Source: Bacillota bacterium (GTDB lineage Bacteria; Bacillota; Sulfobacillia; Sulfobacillales; Sulfobacillaceae). Taken from it: a stretch of DNA of 64,000 nucleotides. The position numbers were made by a program, and so were the translations under genes. Every line of letters starts with the position of its first letter. Within the stretch, counting starts at the first letter, position 1. The stretch spans positions 1 through 64,000 of the forward strand of contig JAJZZP010000187.1 of the NCBI GenBank assembly GCA_021797515.1, given 5' to 3'. The notes under the pieces were generated by a model that ran no database searches, was not told where the DNA came from, and saw only the letters and a list, made by a program, of their open reading frames with translations. Positions 43,855-52,650 of this stretch are shown in pieces.

Positions 43855-45075
43855 GTGATGCGTCGCGTCGTTATCACGGGTATAGGGTTGGTAACTCCTC
43901 TGGGAAACAGCCGATTGGCGAACTGGTTGGCCATTGTCTCCGGACGTTCCGGCATTGGACCGATTACGCTGTTTGATGCCTCTCAGTTAGGATGTCAGAT
44001 CGCTGGTGAAGTGCGGGATTTTGATCCCCGTGAGGTGTTAGAATCTAAAGAGGTGCGTCATTATGATCGATTCATCCACTTCGCTGTGGCGGCTACGGAT
44101 GAGGCTTTAAAGGATGCGAGGCTAACATTCGATGACGATTTGACCGAGCGCACAGGCGTAATCTATGGAAGTGCGATGGGCGGCTTGATGACGATTGTGG
44201 AAGCTCAGAATACGCTGTCCAACCGAGGAACACGGCGTGTCTCTCCGTTTTTGGCTCCGGGTAGTGCCATTAATATGGCGGCGGGAATTATCTCCATTCG
44301 TTGGGGCTTTAAGGGACCGAACTATGCAACTGCTTCCGCCTGCTCGACATCGGCGCACGCTATTGCAGACGGTTTTTATGCCATCCAGCGTGGTGACGCC
44401 GAGGTAATGGTGACCGGGGGTAGTGAAGCGGTAATAACGGAACTAACTGTGGCGGCATTTGATAACGCAGGGGCACTATCCAAAGAAGATTCGCGGCCGT
44501 TTGACGCTAACCGCGACGGATTTGTCATGGCGGAAGGGGGGGCCACGATCATCCTCGAGGAACTCGAGCATGCTCGTGCGAGGGGTGCCAGTATCTATGC
44601 CGAGGTGGCCGGCGTCGGTATGGCGGGGGATGCATATCACATTACTGCCCCCGATCCGGCAGGGGCAGGTGCTTCCCGGGCCATGACCCAAGCTCTGCGC
44701 TCCGCACATCTCAATCCGGAAGAAGTTTCGTATATTAACGCCCATGCGACCTCAACAAAATCGGGTGACGCTAGTGAGACGGCCGCCATCAAGTCCGTGT
44801 TTGGGCATCACGCTTATCAGCTTGCCGTCAGTTCCACCAAATCGATGACAGGTCACTTATTGGGCGCAGCGGGAGCCACAGAGGCGGCTTATACCGCCTT
44901 GGCGCTGTACCATCAGATATTGCCGCCCACCATTAATCTCCGGACTCAGGATCCCGACTGCGATCTGGATTATATTCCTCAGGAGGCTCGTTCAGGGCCG
45001 GTCGCGGTCGCGTTGTCTAACAGCAATGGTTTTGGCGGAGCCAATATTACCCTCGTGCTAAAGCGCTATGATTAG
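43855..45075 (+). CDS. fabF: Beta-ketoacyl-ACP synthase II
   Basis: A 406-residue condensing enzyme. It has the active-site Cys163 in ASACSTSAHA and the two catalytic histidines in INAHATSTKSGD and STKSMTGHLLGA. It elongates acyl-ACP with malonyl-ACP. GTG 43855 or ATG 43858 starts after GAGAGGAGACG. It stands outside any fab cluster and is co-transcribed with a TetR regulator, so it could be a specialised paralogue setting membrane lipid composition rather than the housekeeping FabF. Confidence 0.93.
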   Translation: MMRRVVITGIGLVTPLGNSRLANWLAIVSGRSGIGPITLFDASQLGCQIAGEVRDFDPREVLESKEVRHYDRFIHFAVAATDEALKDARLTFDDDLTERTGVIYGSAMGGLMTIVEAQNTLSNRGTRRVSPFLAPGSAINMAAGIISIRWGFKGPNYATASACSTSAHAIADGFYAIQRGDAEVMVTGGSEAVITELTVAAFDNAGALSKEDSRPFDANRDGFVMAEGGATIILEELEHARARGASIYAEVAGVGMAGDAYHITAPDPAGAGASRAMTQALRSAHLNPEEVSYINAHATSTKSGDASETAAIKSVFGHHAYQLAVSSTKSMTGHLLGAAGATEAAYTALALYHQILPPTINLRTQDPDCDLDYIPQEARSGPVAVALSNSNGFGGANITLVLKRYD

Positions 45076-45105
45076 TGCCCTATTTGATTGAAATATCGCG
45101 AGGAT

Positions 45106-45142
45106 GCCCCTAAAGGAGCGAATGGTTCAGTCCTTTAGGGGC
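45106..45142 (+). terminator. 12-bp hairpin after fabF
   Basis: GCCCCTAAAGGA (45106-45117) pairs perfectly with TCCTTTAGGGGC (45131-45142). A T-run follows only about 15 bases later (ATTTTTT), so termination is likely but not textbook. Confidence 0.65.
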
Positions 45143-45186
45143 GTGATGGACGGTTATATTTTTTGTGCCACAAGTTGCGCTAATGG

Positions 45187-47122
45187 CTAGGCGCAATTGG
45201 GGATCTTGCCATGGGTGCGGCAAACCCGATCTTTAATATTGGTTCTTAAGAGGGAATGGAGTCGGTTTTGATTACCTGTTTCCTGCCTCCGTACCAGGTA
45301 TCGGATTTGATGGAAAAAGCTTGGTGACGCCCCATATCTCCGATGTGCAATTGATGCTCGGCCTAAATGGCAAATCACCATCTTCTTTAGATAGTCGTCA
45401 GACATCCATGGCGATTCGCCCAGCAACCACTACGGCTTGCAGGTGCGTGGTCCAACTCCACTTTGGGAACTACCAGGGCAGACGCGTCGCCCGCCGCCAA
45501 ATCATTGGGATTCTTGGGGTTCCGCATCTTAGGGTCGGTGACAATGAATCCGCGATCATCGCTGATGGGCAAACCTTGCAAGAAGGGATGAGCAGCCCAG
45601 TCTGGAAAAACAATCTTAAGTTCAGCTTCGACACAGACGCCATTTTCAAACTCAATGCCATCAGACGTAATTTGTTTGATGTCACGGGTGGGATTCATGT
45701 AGTGATGCCCTTAAATCCATGTTCAAATTTCCCATAGACGTTCCTTTTTTACCGGAGGGCCTTCGCAATCCGCGTTTGCTGTCAGTACTAGATCTTGGGC
45801 CTGGGTACCCTGGCGAAAATGGGCCGCGCCTACTGCGGCCTGCCCCCTTTTATATTCATGTGAGGCTGGGGGATGGGTCCTCGGAAACTGACGCACGAGA
45901 TGCGGGTTGCCGCCTGCGTTCAGACACCGCATGAGGTCGCAGACCTCGTCTTGGCCTTGGCCCTGAGCGGAGCCGATTTGGAAGCACAGGTGAAAGAACT
46001 GACGCGTCAACTCCATCAAAATAGTTGCAATAGCAAGCGCCCGTCGCGTGATGGCTACGAGAAACGGACGCCCACAAGTCGGCGGGAGACCAGCGGCAAC
46101 GCGAGCGGAGGGCAACCGGGGCATTCTGGGGCCGGCCCGGTGAGCCTGTCGGAATGATCCCGATCCTGTGGTCGTGCATCCGCCGACTCGCTGTGAGCAC
46201 TGTGGGGAGGACCTCCAAAACCGCCCGGCCGCCGCATCGATCCGGCGTCAAGTCTATGACTGGGTCGTGCGTAGGGAAGTCACGGAGGGGTCCAAGAAAC
46301 GGGGGCGCGTGAAGCAACCGAAAACGCGGAACCTATGAGAACGTCTGGACGTTCAGCGGGACGCGGTGCTCTTGTTTATGCGGGACTTCCCAGTGGGATA
46401 TCCGAACAATCAGGCAGAGCAGGATGTGGAGATAATCAAAATCCACCAAAAGATTTCCGGAACCTTTTGTAGCCTGCACGGCGCCGCAATCTTCTGCCGC
46501 ATCCGCCGTGATATTTCGACCCTCAAAAAGCAAGGATTGCCGGTCTCTGAATATGCTCAGACGGCCTTTCAGGGCGAACCTTGATGCCAGAGCCGCCTAA
46601 AGTTCCCTATTGCAACGATTCTTACGACAATTCGTCCAAGTAGGAGTATACCCCTACTTGATGATGTCACTGAGTAGTTACCATGAAGGAAGTAGTGATG
46701 GAGGCGATTGCCGTAATAGGTACCGATGACGGTATAGTCAAATTCATCAGAGCCAGTGATTTGGTCATAGGCCAACTGATTGCCTAGGGCAACCACTAAG
46801 TAGTCATAGGTTAGCGACATAGGTGCAGCACCAGGGCGTTCGTGAGGCACATAGTCGGGCCGTTTGGCGTCGACTTTTCCCACAATACAGGTGGTTTTGT
46901 CCTCGTTGAGGACAGGGGGGCAAACTCATATGCAATGATACCGCAGGATCCCGGTTGCTTAGGGCTTCCAATCCAATATTGGGGACAAACAGGAGGTAAA
47001 ATTTTTGATCCGTCACGGCAATTCGGACCGTGTCACCTGCCAATTTACGCAGTGGGTGCGCCACTTCCAAACCGGCGAAAGTTGCGCGCTAAGACTACCA
47101 CATGCATTGCTTCCTGAGTCAT
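45187..47122 (-). pseudogene. Sulfide:quinone reductase-like gene, disrupted
   Basis: An FAD disulfide-oxidoreductase of the SQR type broken by an insertion and several frameshifts. It begins at ATG 47122 after AAAGGAGTGGGTAGT. Fragments in order are LEVAHPLRKLAGDTVRIAVT and YLLFVPNIGLEAL, then YDYLVVALGNQLAYDQI, then, past the IS66 remnant, VGAAHFRQGTQAQDLV and ANADCEGPPV, then DPKMRNPKNPNDLAAGDASA, THLQAVVVAGRIAMDV and AFSIKSDTWYGG, ending HGKIPNCA near 45187. The gene would have fed electrons from sulfide to the quinone pool used by the adjacent cytochrome bd. It faces away from cydA2, sharing its promoter region. Confidence 0.82.
45866..46600 (+). mobile_element. IS66-family transposase remnant
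   Basis: The plus strand encodes the N-terminal part of an IS66 transposase (LEAQVKELTRQLHQNSCNSK and the GGQPGHSG motif), its zinc finger (PPTRCEHCGEDLQNRPAAAS) and, after a frame break, the C-terminal part (NNQAEQDVEIIKIHQKISGT). The whole DDE core between them is missing, leaving only the last catalytic Glu in NNQAE. It lies inside the SQR-like gene. Ends are approximate; terminal repeats and the 8-bp target duplication expected for IS66 were not found. Confidence 0.8.
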
Positions 47123-47151
47123 ACTACCCACTCCTTTTATTGTAATTTTGG

Positions 47152-47164
47152 GGTAATTATTACC
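47152..47164. promoter_or_regulatory. Palindrome GGTAAT-T-ATTACC in divergent region
   Basis: A perfect 13-base inverted repeat, flanked by TTTTG on the left and AAAAC on the right, between the disrupted SQR-like gene and cydA2. It may be the operator of a regulator acting on both genes. Confidence 0.5.
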
Positions 47165-47294
47165 AAAACACTTGAATTTTATCGATTTTGTAAGCTTTTA
47201 GGAGATATCCCAGAATTGGAGGTCGATAACGATTCACTGAAAAATTTGCATGGGGGCCAAAAAATCGGAAACCCTACCACATGGGAGGTGCGCT

Positions 47295-48689
47295 ATGACG
47301 GTTGTGGGGTTAGCTCGGCTACAGTTTGGAGTCACGACTATCTATCACTTTCTAATAGTTCCTTTAACAATCGGCACCGCGTTGCAATTGGCGATTTTAG
47401 AGACTATCTATTGGAAAAATCCTACCCCTAAGATGCGGGCGTTGTTGGATTTCTTTGGACGTCTGTTCTTGCTTAATTTTGCTTTGGGCGTGGTGACTGG
47501 GATTCTGCAAGAATTTCAGTTTGGCATGAATTGGTCCAGTTATTCCCGATTTGTCGGGGATGTATTTGGCGCACCGCTGGCCGTTGAGGCCTTGGCCGCA
47601 TTCTTTTTGGAGTCTACATTCATCGCCATTTGGATCTTTGGCTGGGATTGGGTCTCGCCACGCCTGCATCTATGGTCAATATGGTTGGTGGCGTTTGGCA
47701 CCAGTCTCTCCGCGTTTTGGATTTTGACCGCAAATTCTTTTATGCAGGAACCGGTGGGATTTGTTCTGCGCCATGGCCGGGCGGAAATGGTGAATTTTTT
47801 TGCCTTGTTGGGCAACCCTCAGTTATGGGTGGAATTCCCGCATACCGAAATTGCGGCGTTGGCCACCGGGGGTTTCTTTGTGGCGGGGATTAGCGCCGTA
47901 TTTCTTCGCAAGGGGAAACACGTAGAGGAGTTCCATCTCTCGTTCCGGGTGGCTATTTTGACGGCTGCGGTGGCCAGCATTTTGGTGATCATAATTGGTC
48001 ATGAACAGGCCCAACATCTTATTGTGTCCCAGCCTATGAAGATGGCGGCATCAGAAGCGCTGTACCACACTAGTTCACTGCATGCCCCATGGACGTTAAT
48101 TGCTTGGATTGGTCCGGTTCGGCAGGTCAACCGCTTCGTTATGGCCATTCCCTATACGTTGTCGATTTTAGCCTATAACAGTTTATCAGGGCGAGTGGTG
48201 GGGATTGATGCGCTTCAACATCTTTATGTGCATCGGTATGGACCGGGATGGTATGTACCTCCGATAGTCGTCACCTTTTGGGCATTTCGCCTCATGATTT
48301 TGACCGGATTTCTGATGGCGGCCATCGCATTGCGGGCTATATGGCTGGAGCACAAGGGGATTTTGCTCAAGGCCAGCAATTTTTTAAGGGTCGTGTCATG
48401 GTCGATTGGGTTGCCGCTGTTGGGTAATATCATGGGCTGGGTAATGACCGAAGTAGGCCGCCAGCCTTGGATAGTGTTTAGCCTCATGAAGACGGCCGAT
48501 GGTGTGTCGCCCACGGTGCCGATGGCGGACGTTTGGATTACCCTAGTAGGATTTGGCGGATTGTATGGCATTTTGGGATATATTGATACCCGCCTACTGA
48601 TCAAGTATGTGCGTCTAGGGCCCGAAGCCAACGAGCCGGAAAGTCCCCATCCGCCATTGTTCCAAGTTGTTAACCCCACAGATTCGTGA
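47295..48689 (+). CDS. cydA: Cytochrome bd oxidase subunit I, second copy
   Basis: A 464-residue CydA paralogue. The opening GLARLQFGVTTIYHF carries the first haem His, WVEFPHTEI the second, and MTEVGRQPW the third-haem Met and quinol-side block. It is clearly diverged from the copy at 32716 but keeps every ligand, so it should be active. ATG 47295 follows GGGAGGTG; the frame extends upstream without support. Unlike the first copy it has no cydDC nearby and instead adjoins an SQR-like gene, suggesting use under different donors or O2 levels. Confidence 0.94.
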   Translation: MTVVGLARLQFGVTTIYHFLIVPLTIGTALQLAILETIYWKNPTPKMRALLDFFGRLFLLNFALGVVTGILQEFQFGMNWSSYSRFVGDVFGAPLAVEALAAFFLESTFIAIWIFGWDWVSPRLHLWSIWLVAFGTSLSAFWILTANSFMQEPVGFVLRHGRAEMVNFFALLGNPQLWVEFPHTEIAALATGGFFVAGISAVFLRKGKHVEEFHLSFRVAILTAAVASILVIIIGHEQAQHLIVSQPMKMAASEALYHTSSLHAPWTLIAWIGPVRQVNRFVMAIPYTLSILAYNSLSGRVVGIDALQHLYVHRYGPGWYVPPIVVTFWAFRLMILTGFLMAAIALRAIWLEHKGILLKASNFLRVVSWSIGLPLLGNIMGWVMTEVGRQPWIVFSLMKTADGVSPTVPMADVWITLVGFGGLYGILGYIDTRLLIKYVRLGPEANEPESPHPPLFQVVNPTDS

Positions 48690-48763
48690 AGGACATTTCA
48701 AATGGGGCAGGCATAGGTGTAGAGACGGGTTATCGTATGAGTAAGTGACTAGGAGGATGCGCC

Positions 48764-49777
48764 GTGCACTTGCCAAGTGTCTGGTTTGGCTTGATTGCTG
48801 TGTTGTTTGTGGGCTATCTGTTTTTGGAAGGATTTGACTACGGGGTTGGTATATTGGTGCCCTTTCTAGGGCGAACCGATCAAGAACGCCGCGCCTTAGT
48901 TGGGACCATCGGGCCGGTTTGGGATGCCAATGAGGTGTGGCTAATCACGGCCGGAGGCGCCATTTTTGCCGCTTTTCCCGACTGGTACGCCACGCTGTTC
49001 AGCGGATTCTATCTTGTTTTAGCGCTTTTATTGGCAGCTTTGATCATTCGTGCTGTAGCACTGGAGTATAGATCTAAGGATGATCGGCCTCAGTGGCGCG
49101 CCAGATGGGATGAGCTCTTGGTGGTCGGCAGCGCCATTCCCGCCTTTGTCTGGGGAGCAGCTATGGGAAACATGTTGCATGGGGTGCCGATCAATGCACA
49201 GATGAACTATGTCGGGGGATTTTTTACCTTGCTTAATCCCTATGCCATAATTGGCGGGATTGCCTCATTGCTGTTGTTTACTCTTCACGGGGCACTGTTC
49301 TTGTCGATGAAGGCGCCGCTAGAATTAGCAAAACGCGCGGATCAGGCAGCATTTAGGATTGGATGGCTGACTACCCTATTCTATTTTAGTTTTGTGGTTC
49401 TTAGTTACTACTTCGCCAATTTACGGGTGAGATTGGGCGTCGACCCCGGACCGGTTCCCGTATTAGCGGGATTTTGTATGATTGCCATTCGGTTTGTGTT
49501 GCAGCGGGGACTGCGGGGATGGGCTTTTGCGTTGACTGGTTTGACAATTGTGCTATCCACTATCAGCGTGTTTTTGACGCTCTACCCGCGTCTGATGATT
49601 TCCACATTAAATCCTCGGTGGAGTCTCACCATTTACAATGCGTCCTCTAATGGATATAGCCTTATGGTTATGACGATAGTCGCGATTACCGTGCTGCCCA
49701 TTGTTCTGGTATATCAAGTATGGACCTACTGGCTTTTTCGCAAGTGGGTGAGTATGGACGATGCCTTTCATTATTAA
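48764..49777 (+). CDS. cydB: Cytochrome bd oxidase subunit II, second copy
   Basis: A 337-residue CydB paralogue, with FLEGFDYGVGI, DANEVWLITAGGAIFAAFP and the late ISTLNPRWSLTIYNASS blocks. GTG 48764 follows AGGAGG. It is 74 bases after cydA2. A short GC-rich hairpin (GCGCCCG/CGGGCGC, 49797-49817) follows and may terminate the operon, though without a T-run. Confidence 0.93.
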   Translation: MHLPSVWFGLIAVLFVGYLFLEGFDYGVGILVPFLGRTDQERRALVGTIGPVWDANEVWLITAGGAIFAAFPDWYATLFSGFYLVLALLLAALIIRAVALEYRSKDDRPQWRARWDELLVVGSAIPAFVWGAAMGNMLHGVPINAQMNYVGGFFTLLNPYAIIGGIASLLLFTLHGALFLSMKAPLELAKRADQAAFRIGWLTTLFYFSFVVLSYYFANLRVRLGVDPGPVPVLAGFCMIAIRFVLQRGLRGWAFALTGLTIVLSTISVFLTLYPRLMISTLNPRWSLTIYNASSNGYSLMVMTIVAITVLPIVLVYQVWTYWLFRKWVSMDDAFHY

Positions 49778-50286
49778 TTGTGCGGGATAACGAGAAGCGC
49801 CCGTTGGTTGCGGGCGCCATGGTTATAGGTTGATCTTTGACATCGGGACTTCCGAATAAAGCCGATTTCGCCAGAGGCCATCATCTTCCGCTGCGAACAA
49901 CTTGGTGCTGGTCGTTCCATAGTGAACGCTATACAAATATGCTTTGATTGTGGCCGAGGTCTTGAATCCATAGAGGTTCGTGGACATTCCCTGAGTATGC
50001 GAAATGTTGCGGTGTTGGACGGATACACATATTATTGCGATCGCGTGGGACGGTGGCATGTGATTGTTTCTTCCTCGAACCTTTCCGCATCACTCTAGTT
50101 GGTCCGTTGATATACTGAAGGTGAGCTGGTTTTCTCCGACACAATCTCCGATCGGCTGGCGCACCGAATCTGCGATCTGCCGCGTCGTAGGGGCGAGCAG
50201 AACCGGGCGAGGTGGTCTGCCCACTTCAGCGTCCGTAGCATTGGTGTGTCTGATTGGCCAAATCTATTCACAAGGAGAAGAACTCC
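49778..50286. other. Intergenic region after cydB2
   Basis: About 510 bases. It holds the GC-rich hairpin at 49797-49817. A minus-strand frame of 78 codons (49823-50059) has a moderate GAGGAA site but no recognisable motif, so it is left as a possible small gene only. The right end is the leader of the unknown gene at 50287. Confidence 0.45.
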
Positions 50287-50766
50287 ATGAATGATTTACG
50301 TCTTACCCTTCGCCGGCTCTGGGTCAACGCTCAGGGAGATGTCCGCGCAGTCAACATGAATGAAACTACTGCTGTTCAAGAATGGGCCGATACATCTGTC
50401 TTAGGAGTTTCGTTGATCGGAACTGCCGAAGGCCGACGCATTCTCTGGTTTCAGCAATTTGATTTCTCCAGTATTCGTTTAGATGTCCAAGGCCGAAGAA
50501 TTCCGGATTTGGAAGCACAAAGAGTCGCCGTTGAACAAATGGAACGGGTCCTGTTCCCACATCTATCTACACATCGTGGCCGTATCGCAGCTATTTGTGT
50601 TCCTACGCGAACACAACAACTGGCTATTATGACCGTTTTAACGAAACGTTGGCCTGATGCCATGAATCACTCCATCTCTCACAGTAGTTGGCGTCAAGCG
50701 ATCAATCCGAATCCCGCCCATGTTCGCGGTGTGCGACGGCCTCGTGTGACATTCCAAAACAAGTGA
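50287..50766 (+). CDS. Unknown 159-residue protein
   Basis: Not recognised. ATG 50287 follows a good AAGGAGAAGAACTCC site. The product is soluble, without signal or membrane segments; it has alternating beta-type and amphipathic stretches (SVLGVSLIGTAEGRRILWF, GRIAAICVPTRTQQLAIMTV) and a basic, proline-containing tail. It is a stand-alone gene between cydB2 and an IS605-like hairpin, so it may be accessory DNA. Confidence 0.55.
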   Translation: MNDLRLTLRRLWVNAQGDVRAVNMNETTAVQEWADTSVLGVSLIGTAEGRRILWFQQFDFSSIRLDVQGRRIPDLEAQRVAVEQMERVLFPHLSTHRGRIAAICVPTRTQQLAIMTVLTKRWPDAMNHSISHSSWRQAINPNPAHVRGVRRPRVTFQNK

Positions 50767-51257
50767 TAATTCCGCTCTGTGGAAATAGTCTGCTCGATAT
50801 GCCATCTGAATCAATCTGAGTGGACATCCTCCCATAGCTAAAGCTTGGGGCTTCCACCCAAAAGACCAGTGTTTTGAGAAGGCATTGAACCTTCGCAGAA
50901 CCGGCACTACTGACTTCGTGAATAAAGTCTGGGGATTGCTAACGCGTGCCTTTTCGATCATTGCGTAAGAATTGGTGCTAGCCTGCCATCCGGGCGTTCC
51001 GGGGCTGCGATCTGCCGATTCATCCGAGTGTGAGCAAAACCGGAAGGGAGTGGTGCTGATGCGCCTCCACGTTGTGATTGCCGGTATCGGTGCGGTTGTG
51101 CGAACCATCCCCGCGGTGCTTGCTAATCGATCACAGACTTCGGAGTTCTGCGCGCCATCCAGGTAGGAGCCAAGTGGTGTGCATTTGGCATCTGCACACA
51201 ATATACCGCCCCATACAGAATGCAAGGTATCGAAAGGATGGTGATCTGAGAGCGAGT
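50767..51257. other. Gene-poor region with an IS605-type end
   Basis: About 490 bases with no supported gene. A long minus-strand frame across it is mostly antisense to the flavoprotein gene and has no motif. The hairpin at 50829-50856 resembles the right end of IS200/IS605 elements, so the region may hold decayed tnpB sequence, though no TnpB motif could be read with confidence. Confidence 0.45.
50829..50856 (-). repeat. IS200/IS605-like right-end hairpin
   Basis: Read on the minus strand: GAAGCCCCAAGCTTTAGCTA followed by TGGGAGGATGTCCAC. The pattern GAAGCCCC-stem-loop-GGGAGGATGTC is commonly seen at the 3' end of TnpB genes, where it is part of the guide RNA scaffold and element end. No intact tnpA or tnpB accompanies it. 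Confidence 0.4.
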
Positions 51258-52439
51258 CTATGGCATTACGGGAAGAGAACCGGTAGTCCACACATAGCCT
51301 CGCTGGAAACCTCGTTTGATCCAAGCGGGCCAGCGTCCCTGATACACTATGTTGCGAGTGCCCCCATAAAAAACGTCGGTTATGGTAAATTGCGAATATG
51401 GGCCTCCGGTTTCCAGTAACCAAACCAGATAAGGATGATAGGGTGCAGGAAGTTTTTTCTGGTGGCGTTTGGCATGCCAGTGGTGCACCGCGACCCGCGA
51501 CTGCACCATGGCGGCGTGCCCCATTTTTGGCCACGGATGGCTGGTGCCGTCGCCTACCGCATAAATGTTTTCAAATCGGGGATGGTTTAAGTGATTATCG
51601 GTGGGGATCCAGCCATACCCGTCATCAATTTTGGTACCGGTCAGCCACGAAGGCCCCTTTGTTGGTGGCACCCACAAAGAGCCGTCATAGGGAATACGGT
51701 GCCCTTTAATATAAATGTCCTTGTCGGTGATCCGCTCAAATTGGCATTGGGTGAGCACTTCAATGCCGTGGGTTTTCATAAGCTGGGCCACCTGACGCTG
51801 GATTTTTGGACTACCGTTTTCCGCTAGCGAGGCAGCCGGAGTCAGCGTCGTGATCTTCGTCTTGTGTCGTAACCCCCGTTTGACCAACCAGGATTCAAAC
51901 AACAAAGCGCTTTCTAACAACGGGCACTCGCATCCGACGGTGATTTTGGGGCGCCACTGGGGGGAGCCAACAATCGGGCCGACGCCAAAAACGAAATGGC
52001 CTTGTGTCCACTGTTCCCGTTTCCAGGAACTGTGACGGGCCTGATATCCTTCGCATACTCCACCATGCCTGACATTGAGCCCGGGAATATGCTCCCAAGC
52101 TGGTTCGCTTCCAGTGGCAATGAACAGTACGTCATAGGCAATGGGAGGCAAGCTGGCAGTATATACTTTTTGGCTATCGGGATCGACTTCTACGATGATG
52201 TCTTGCACAGATCTGATGTGGAGGCGCCGACAATGGTCTGATAAAGGCATTGAAACCCGATGGATAAATTCGAAAGGTGGCTGATCCATCGCATGCACCA
52301 ACCCCGGTCGATAAATGGCGTCTTGCCAGCGGTCGATAAGGATAACGTCAAGCTCTTGCGGGGAATAGAGACGACGCAGCCAAGTAGTCACTGCCAGACC
52401 GCCAAAACGAGCACCGAGCACCACGGCACGGGTTGTCAT
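51258..52439 (-). CDS. SQR/NDH-2-like FAD oxidoreductase
   Basis: A 393-residue flavoprotein of the sulfide:quinone reductase and type II NADH dehydrogenase superfamily. The FAD-binding fold is VVLGARFGGLAV with the acidic LIDRW ending the second strand; ATGSEPAW and ENIYAVGDGTS are the later FAD motifs. Cysteines near residues 128 and 167-171 (GGVCEG, GCECPLL) could form a redox pair, but their spacing differs from classical SQR. ATG 52439 follows a perfect AAGGAGGTCATCAAAA. It may replace or complement the broken SQR-like gene at 45187. Substrate not assigned. Confidence 0.8.
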   Translation of the reverse strand: MTTRAVVLGARFGGLAVTTWLRRLYSPQELDVILIDRWQDAIYRPGLVHAMDQPPFEFIHRVSMPLSDHCRRLHIRSVQDIIVEVDPDSQKVYTASLPPIAYDVLFIATGSEPAWEHIPGLNVRHGGVCEGYQARHSSWKREQWTQGHFVFGVGPIVGSPQWRPKITVGCECPLLESALLFESWLVKRGLRHKTKITTLTPAASLAENGSPKIQRQVAQLMKTHGIEVLTQCQFERITDKDIYIKGHRIPYDGSLWVPPTKGPSWLTGTKIDDGYGWIPTDNHLNHPRFENIYAVGDGTSHPWPKMGHAAMVQSRVAVHHWHAKRHQKKLPAPYHPYLVWLLETGGPYSQFTITDVFYGGTRNIVYQGRWPAWIKRGFQRGYVWTTGSLPVMP

Positions 52440-52650
52440 TTTTGATGACCTCCTTCGCTAATGTTAGGTATGACTCATTGTGGCTCAGTTTATGCGGAAC
52501 CCGAGAGGTGGAATGGATTTGTCTGCTGGCAAGATGTAGCGCCGAACAAATTTTTAAAACTAATTGTCTATGGAGTGATTACCGACCCTGGTTCCCAAGC
52601 GTTATTCCTAAAATGCTGAGTGGCAATGCTTAAGGGAGGGCGGAAGGAAT

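Noticed and set aside
45723-46124. 133-codon minus-strand frame as a single gene
   Set aside because: It is a chance fusion of IS66 antisense with an SQR pseudogene fragment.
50638-51534. 298-codon minus-strand frame
   Set aside because: Overlaps two better-supported genes in other frames and shows no domain; only the IS605-like hairpin inside it was retained.
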